Of a DNA stretch of 64,000 nucleotides, positions 60,646 to 64,000 are shown piece by piece. The DNA is from DUOA01 sp012839095 (lineage in GTDB: Bacteria; Bacillota; Clostridia; Caldicoprobacterales; DTU083). Below the pieces are notes generated by a model that was not told the DNA's origin, made no database searches, and saw only the letters and a program-made list of their open reading frames with translations. Made by a program: the position numbers and the translations under genes. Where the stretch lies: positions 768,880 through 832,879 of the forward strand of contig JBMNJE010000011.1 of NCBI GenBank assembly GCA_050951505.1. Reading direction: 5' to 3'. The first letter of the stretch is position 1; the number at the start of each line of letters is the position of its first letter.

Positions 60646-60675
60646 GAAATTTAATGAAAAATTTCCAGCTATTAT

Positions 60676-60699
60676 TACCATATATTAACATATATGGTA
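60676..60699. repeat. Inverted repeat between FAD oxidoreductase and transposase genes
   Basis: TACCATATAT-TAAC-ATATATGGTA, a perfect 10-bp inverted repeat with a 4-base centre. It could be an operator or lie near the insertion-sequence end. Confidence 0.6.
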
Positions 60700-60727
60700 T
60701 ACATACACCTTGACAAACGTACGTTCG

Positions 60728-60773
60728 CCCCAAAATTGAAGTATATGGTATTTATTACCAATTACTTCGGGGG
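60728..60773 (+). promoter_or_regulatory. Hairpin sequestering the transposase ribosome site
   Basis: CCCC (60728-60731), GAAGTA and TGGTA pair with TACCA, TACTTC and GGGG (60770-60773) around a 5-base loop. The GGGGGTG ribosome site lies in the right arm. Such end hairpins keep insertion sequences silent when they are transcribed from outside. Confidence 0.55.
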
Positions 60774-60781
60774 TGATTTAT

Positions 60782-62275
60782 TTGTTAAGGAACTGGATAC
60801 AGCATTCAGAATACCAGAAGAAGCTTATTATGGACTTAATAATAATGCAGTCTGTACAAAAAAACAGGCTAATCCAGTATTCTAAAAGCATTTCTAAGCT
60901 TTATCTGCTCAATCTGGATAGCCTGCTTCCTGTAATCAAGCCATTATACTCCGGTTTAGGCCGTCCCGCCAAAAACCAGCAAGGAATTATTCGTTCCATG
61001 GTATTAATGCTTGATTTCAAAGAACATTCTATCACAAATTGGGCACAAACTGTAGCAAACGATATATTTTTATTTAATCTTTGCGGCTTTGATAGTAAAA
61101 CTGCACCCGGGGCATCTTCCTATTACGATTTCATAATTCGTCTCTGGCAATCCGACAGGTCTGAGCATCTTAAGCGAAAGATGTTTCCCAAAATGTTTCT
61201 ATCCAGACCAAGGAAAAAGTTAAATGCTAACAAGAAACTACCACCTAAACACTCAGGTTCTGTAAAAAAACTTGTACAGCGTGCAATAAACGGACGGCTG
61301 CCTGATATCAACCCGGCTAAAATCATGCAGCAGTTGTTGGCTCGCTGTGTAGTGGATCAGTCTGCTGAAATGGGTATATTAGGCAATACTTCAGCTGTTT
61401 CTGTGGCTTTTGACGGTTCTCCATACTATTCAGGTGCCAGCCATTACGGTGTAAAGGTATGCGATTGCCGCTCCAAAGGCATCTACAACTGCACTTGCCC
61501 AAGAAAATATTCTGATCCCGATGCCAGGTGGGGTTGGGACAGCTACCGTGAACAATGGTTCTTTGGTGACACCCTGTTTAATGTAACCGCATCAGACAGC
61601 CCCTTTGACTTGCCTATATATCTTCGTATGGCTCAGGCTAACCGTCACGACAGTATCACAACAGTCTTCGCTTTAAGGGATATTCACTCAATTTATCCTA
61701 ACCTGAAGTTTAGAAATTTCCTTGCAGACGGTGCCATGGACAGCTACTCTATCTATGAGCTTCTGGACAGTTATGACATGATCCCCTTTATATCGCTGGA
61801 CTCCCGTACAAAATCAAATATGAAGTCTGGCCATCCTGACGTTGTGTGTTTTGATAACAAGGGCAGGCCTGTCTGCAGAGGCGGTATACCCTACTGCAAC
61901 TGGGGATACTCAAAGCCTAAAGGTATCAAATACAGATGCTGGTTTGCCTGTCATGCAGAAGAGCCGCCATCCAGCTGCAAATGTTCTCAAAGCGCTTACG
62001 GCAAAACAATTTATATTAAGCCAAAGGACGATAGGCGTCTTTTTACTCCTGTTCCTCGCCATACTGATGCCTTTAAGAATGAATTCAAGAAACGGACATC
62101 CGTGGAGCGCTCCAATAAAAGAATGTTCATTGATTATGCTATTGAAGATGCCCGCTCCCAAAGTACCATGATGCGGTTTGCTTTTGCTGCTTTCTCTGTG
62201 ATTAACATGCATCTGGATGCCTGGATTAAGCATAAACAATTTAATATTCTGGACTTGCTGCAAAATGCTTCTTAA
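60782..62275 (+). CDS. Transposase, DDE type (IS1182-like)
   Basis: This 497-residue transposase has VAFDGSPYYS, FLADGAMDSYS and KRTSVERSNKR as the likely DDE triad positions. A cysteine-rich segment CDCRSKGIYNCTCPRKY and a second, CWFACHAEEPPSSCKCS, look like zinc sites inserted in the catalytic core. TTG at 60782 is 6-7 bases after GGGGGTG; GTG at 60773 overlaps that site. The frame is complete with no stop, so the element may be active. Family assignment is approximate. Confidence 0.85.
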   Translation: MLRNWIQHSEYQKKLIMDLIIMQSVQKNRLIQYSKSISKLYLLNLDSLLPVIKPLYSGLGRPAKNQQGIIRSMVLMLDFKEHSITNWAQTVANDIFLFNLCGFDSKTAPGASSYYDFIIRLWQSDRSEHLKRKMFPKMFLSRPRKKLNANKKLPPKHSGSVKKLVQRAINGRLPDINPAKIMQQLLARCVVDQSAEMGILGNTSAVSVAFDGSPYYSGASHYGVKVCDCRSKGIYNCTCPRKYSDPDARWGWDSYREQWFFGDTLFNVTASDSPFDLPIYLRMAQANRHDSITTVFALRDIHSIYPNLKFRNFLADGAMDSYSIYELLDSYDMIPFISLDSRTKSNMKSGHPDVVCFDNKGRPVCRGGIPYCNWGYSKPKGIKYRCWFACHAEEPPSSCKCSQSAYGKTIYIKPKDDRRLFTPVPRHTDAFKNEFKKRTSVERSNKRMFIDYAIEDARSQSTMMRFAFAAFSVINMHLDAWIKHKQFNILDLLQNAS

Positions 62276-62310
62276 GAGCATCAAACACTAATCACCAGTA
62301 TTAAAAAATC

Positions 62311-62347
62311 AGACTTCGGCAGAGGTCTATTTGCCATGCCTTTTTTT
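62311..62347 (+). terminator. Terminator after the transposase gene
   Basis: GACTTC/GAGGTC stem (62312-62317, 62322-62327) with loop GGCA, followed 13 bases later by a run of seven T. A TGCC in between could pair with the loop GGCA. Confidence 0.5.
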
Positions 62348-62470
62348 CTTATCGGTGGAAGTTTTCTGTTTAGTTTTCAAGGTTCTTGAGTGACCAATGA
62401 TTACAATCTACATTTTTTATGCATTTGTAATTCTAAATGCTTCGGCTTGACTATTTCCAGCTACTTTTCG

Positions 62471-63049
62471 TTAATGTACAATATATCCGAGGGCGGGTGT
62501 TCCTATTTTAAAGCTGCCGTCTTGAAACCGTTTAATTGCTGCCCATTTATTGTTGGTTGAAATGCTTTCTGCCTCTCCTTGTGCCAGAGAGCTTAAGATG
62601 GTCAAGAGCATCTCACTGCTTTCGAATAAGGTGTTGATATTTTCTTTCTCGAAAAACACTGCAATGCCAAGCAGTTTTAGCTTACGGATTGCCTTTATAC
62701 TGTCAACGGTATTTCTTGCAAAGCGGGTTACCGATTTTGTGATGATCATATCTATTTTTCCTGCTTCACAATCTTTTATCATGCGCAAAAAGTCATCTCT
62801 TTTTTGCAGCTTCGTTCCACTTCGTGCTTCATCCGCATAAACTCCGACATACTGCCAATCACTTCTTTTGCTAATCAGTTCTTCGTAATAGGCTGTCTGT
62901 GCAATAAATGAATTCTGTTGTTCTCTGGAATCCGTACTGACACGGCAGTAGGCGCAGACGCGTTTTGTAGGCTGAAGCTGCATCATTACCTGAGGTTTTA
63001 CAGGGTTTATTTTTGTTATCTTTTTTACTTTTTTCTGCTTGCCCGCCAT
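62471..63049 (-). pseudogene. Truncated large serine recombinase (resolvase N-terminal domain)
   Basis: The 192-residue frame holds the catalytic domain of a large serine recombinase: AYCRVSTDSREQQNS with the active serine, ARSGTKLQKRDDFLRMI and TKSVTRFARNTVDS. It stops right after GSFKIGTPALGY, where normal proteins continue for another 300 residues with the recombinase and zinc-ribbon domains. ATG at 63049 follows GGAGGAAACGATC. The catalytic core alone cannot bind attachment sites, so it is likely inactive. Its 3' end breaks within 10 bases of the ATTTCCAGCTA repeat near the insertion sequence. Confidence 0.85.
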
Positions 63050-63129
63050 GATCGTTTCCTCCTTTCTAACAGATTTTTCCTCTGTTAGCAACACACATTA
63101 CCACACAAGTTTTAGAATAGCTACTGTTA

Positions 63130-63291
63130 TTACACATATACTTTTGCAAGTTGGGGAAGAAAGGTCTGGCGGTTCAAAGCATCGATTTCTTCATATTCTT
63201 CATTGGTTATTAGGCCGTTACGAAGCAGAATTCCCAAGTACTTCAATGTGATTTTATATTTTACTTCATTAGCTGTTTGTTCCTTTGACAT
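63130..63291 (-). CDS. Small SHOCT-like protein
   Basis: This 53-residue protein, MSKEQTANEVKYKITLKYLG and on, ends with LLRNGLITNEEYEEIDALNR, like the SHOCT domain often found beside recombinases in clostridial integrative elements. ATG at 63291 follows GGAGG by 8 bases. Between the recombinase fragment and the MazF-like gene on the same strand, probably one transcription unit. Confidence 0.75.
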   Translation of the reverse strand: MSKEQTANEVKYKITLKYLGILLRNGLITNEEYEEIDALNRQTFLPQLAKVYV

Positions 63292-63340
63292 AAATATATC
63301 CTCCCTGTATCTAATGTGATTTTTCCTTTTCATAACCGCA

Positions 63341-63718
63341 TTATTTTGTCCGTATAACTTTAGCCGTTGTTAGCCCTAAACTAAGAGACAATGCCTGGTC
63401 AATTGAAATCATCCGCAACTCACTTAGGCTTCCTATGTATTCCAAAAGCCGGATGCGATCAATAGTGCGTATCTGCTCCAGCAGTACCACCGAATTTTTC
63501 TGTAACGGCTCCATACACCCAATTTCCACATGAGTGGGCAGCTCCTTTTTAAGCTTGCTGGTTATAGCTACGACAATGACCGTGGGGCTGTAACGGTTTC
63601 CTATATCATTCTGTATAATAAGCACGGGTCGGATACCACCCTGCTCACAGCCCACAACTGGACTTAAATCAGCATAGAAAACATCTCCACGTCTTATAAT
63701 TCTTTTTTGTTCCTGCAA
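63341..63718 (-). CDS. mazF: MazF/PemK-family type II toxin
   Basis: This 125-residue endoribonuclease-type toxin has RRGDVFYADLSPVVGCEQGG and RPVLIIQND, then TVIVVAITSKL and HVEIG, the MazF fold with the conserved Arg and Thr of the active site. TTG at 63718 lies 8 bases after GGAGG; GTG nine bases upstream is inside that site. No antitoxin gene is visible upstream on this strand within the window, so it is an orphan here or a partner of a distant gene. In recombinase-SHOCT-MazF modules it belongs to mobile DNA. Confidence 0.92.
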   Translation of the reverse strand: MQEQKRIIRRGDVFYADLSPVVGCEQGGIRPVLIIQNDIGNRYSPTVIVVAITSKLKKELPTHVEIGCMEPLQKNSVVLLEQIRTIDRIRLLEYIGSLSELRMISIDQALSLSLGLTTAKVIRTK

Positions 63719-63758
63719 AATGTTCACCTCCTTTTATCTGCTTAATGGCACAAAAATA

Positions 63759-63807
63759 CAAACCGCTCTGCTTGTGATTACTCTGTTTACGTATACAGAG
63801 CGGTTTG
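63759..63807 (-). terminator. Strong hairpin upstream of the mazF gene
   Basis: Perfect 12-bp inverted repeat CAAACCGCTCTG/CAGAGCGGTTTG (63759-63770, 63796-63807), 25-base loop, followed on the minus strand by TATTTTTG. It probably ends transcription entering from the right. Confidence 0.65.
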
Positions 63808-63859
63808 CATGGCTTCTGACATTAAGTTTTTTTCTATGTGCTTAATTCGACACTACTTC

Positions 63860-64000
63860 CCAAGCACTAATGGCAATAACCTAAACTGCGGTTAGCTATA
63901 CCGCATCATGGGACTTTCACCCTCGCCGGGATCTCCGCCGACTGCCCTCATTGCGTGATCCCCCATTTAAGGGGGGCTGTGACTGGACAGAAGTATCATT
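63860..64000 (-). other. Structured RNA-like segment, possibly part of a group II intron
   Basis: On the minus strand GAGGGTGAAAGTCCC, GCGGTATAGCTAACCGC and paired G/C runs (CCCCC-TTAAAT-GGGGG) form hairpins like those in domain I of bacterial group II introns. The window ends before any reverse transcriptase could be seen. Assigned with low confidence. Confidence 0.35.

Larger units (their letters stand above)
60728..62347 (+). mobile_element. Insertion sequence with DDE transposase
   Basis: One transposase gene with a strong hairpin over its start and a terminator after its end, as expected of an insertion sequence. Clear terminal inverted repeats were not found, so the ends given are the structured limits. 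ATTTCCAGCTA occurs in direct orientation at 60661-60671 and 62453-62463 outside these limits; it may be a target-site duplication or chance. Confidence 0.6.

Noticed and set aside
62550..62840. 96-codon plus-strand frame opposite the recombinase
   Set aside because: Shadow of the clear serine recombinase coding frame.

Overview
The window looks like a chromosomal stretch from an anaerobic, low-to-medium GC Firmicute of class Clostridia. The grounds are strong AGGAGG-type ribosome binding sites, frequent TTG/GTG starts, sigma-A promoters close to consensus, many ferredoxin-type proteins, a siroheme sulfite reductase and no respiratory chain genes. No rRNA, tRNA or CRISPR array was seen. Most genes lie on the minus strand in short operons.

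Layout. 0-2.1 kb: a DHDPS/NAL-family aldolase and an NAD-dependent epimerase-like protein, coupled by a one-base stop/start overlap. 2.5-6.2 kb: an FMN reductase, a broken (2Fe-2S) protein gene, an XRE regulator with a desulfoferrodoxin-like tail, a DUF1801 protein, and a membrane polyferredoxin divergent from a Crp/Fnr regulator that has a palindrome just after its promoter. 6.2-11.5 kb: a minus-strand operon of an atypical radical SAM protein, a GyrI-like protein and two exporter-type ABC half-transporters. 11.6-18.4 kb: a TipA-type MerR regulator with the diagnostic 19-bp promoter spacer, an extradiol dioxygenase (ygiD), exonuclease III, a PadR/DUF1700/two-SDR operon and another SDR. 18.4-27.6 kb: an iron alcohol dehydrogenase, a LysR regulator divergent from a CoA-disulfide reductase-like flavoprotein, a siroheme sulfite reductase and a YeiH exporter, then an iron/cobalamin-type ABC importer. 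Almost the same LysR-type palindrome stands before the sulfur genes and before the importer, which suggests one regulon.

27.7-42 kb: a type-B esterase, an S41 protease-like protein, an unusual zinc-ribbon/HhH/sigma-4-like protein, an acetamidase/formamidase with an APC permease, a diguanylate cyclase, an HD protein, BrnQ, Pcm and a terpene-cyclase-fold protein. Short gene remnants lie between them: YciI, MGMT, Fpg, YjbQ, CPBP and GIY-YIG. 42-49.5 kb: a REC-PAS-PAS-(degenerate GGDEF)-EAL protein beside a hybrid histidine kinase, then intact YjbQ, DUF1801 and GIY-YIG genes; the YjbQ and GIY-YIG genes have broken relatives 8 kb away. 49.8-55.2 kb: a 1,532-residue membrane-anchored surface protein with tandem Ig-like repeats, divergent from a TetR regulator, with a perfect 16-bp palindrome in the gap. 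55.3-60.7 kb: zinc-ribbon proteins, an SRPBCC protein, a PlsC-type acyltransferase and an FAD oxidoreductase. 60.7-64 kb: mobile DNA, namely a DDE transposase with a hairpin over its start, a truncated serine recombinase, a small SHOCT-like protein, an orphan MazF-like toxin, and a structured end that may be part of a group II intron.

The strongest leads are the shared LysR site linking sulfite metabolism to metal uptake, the radical SAM/ABC operon, the sigma-4-like protein, a duplicated ~57-bp element before two unrelated genes, and the high density of small gene remnants. Assignments rest on reading motifs by eye; no database search was run.
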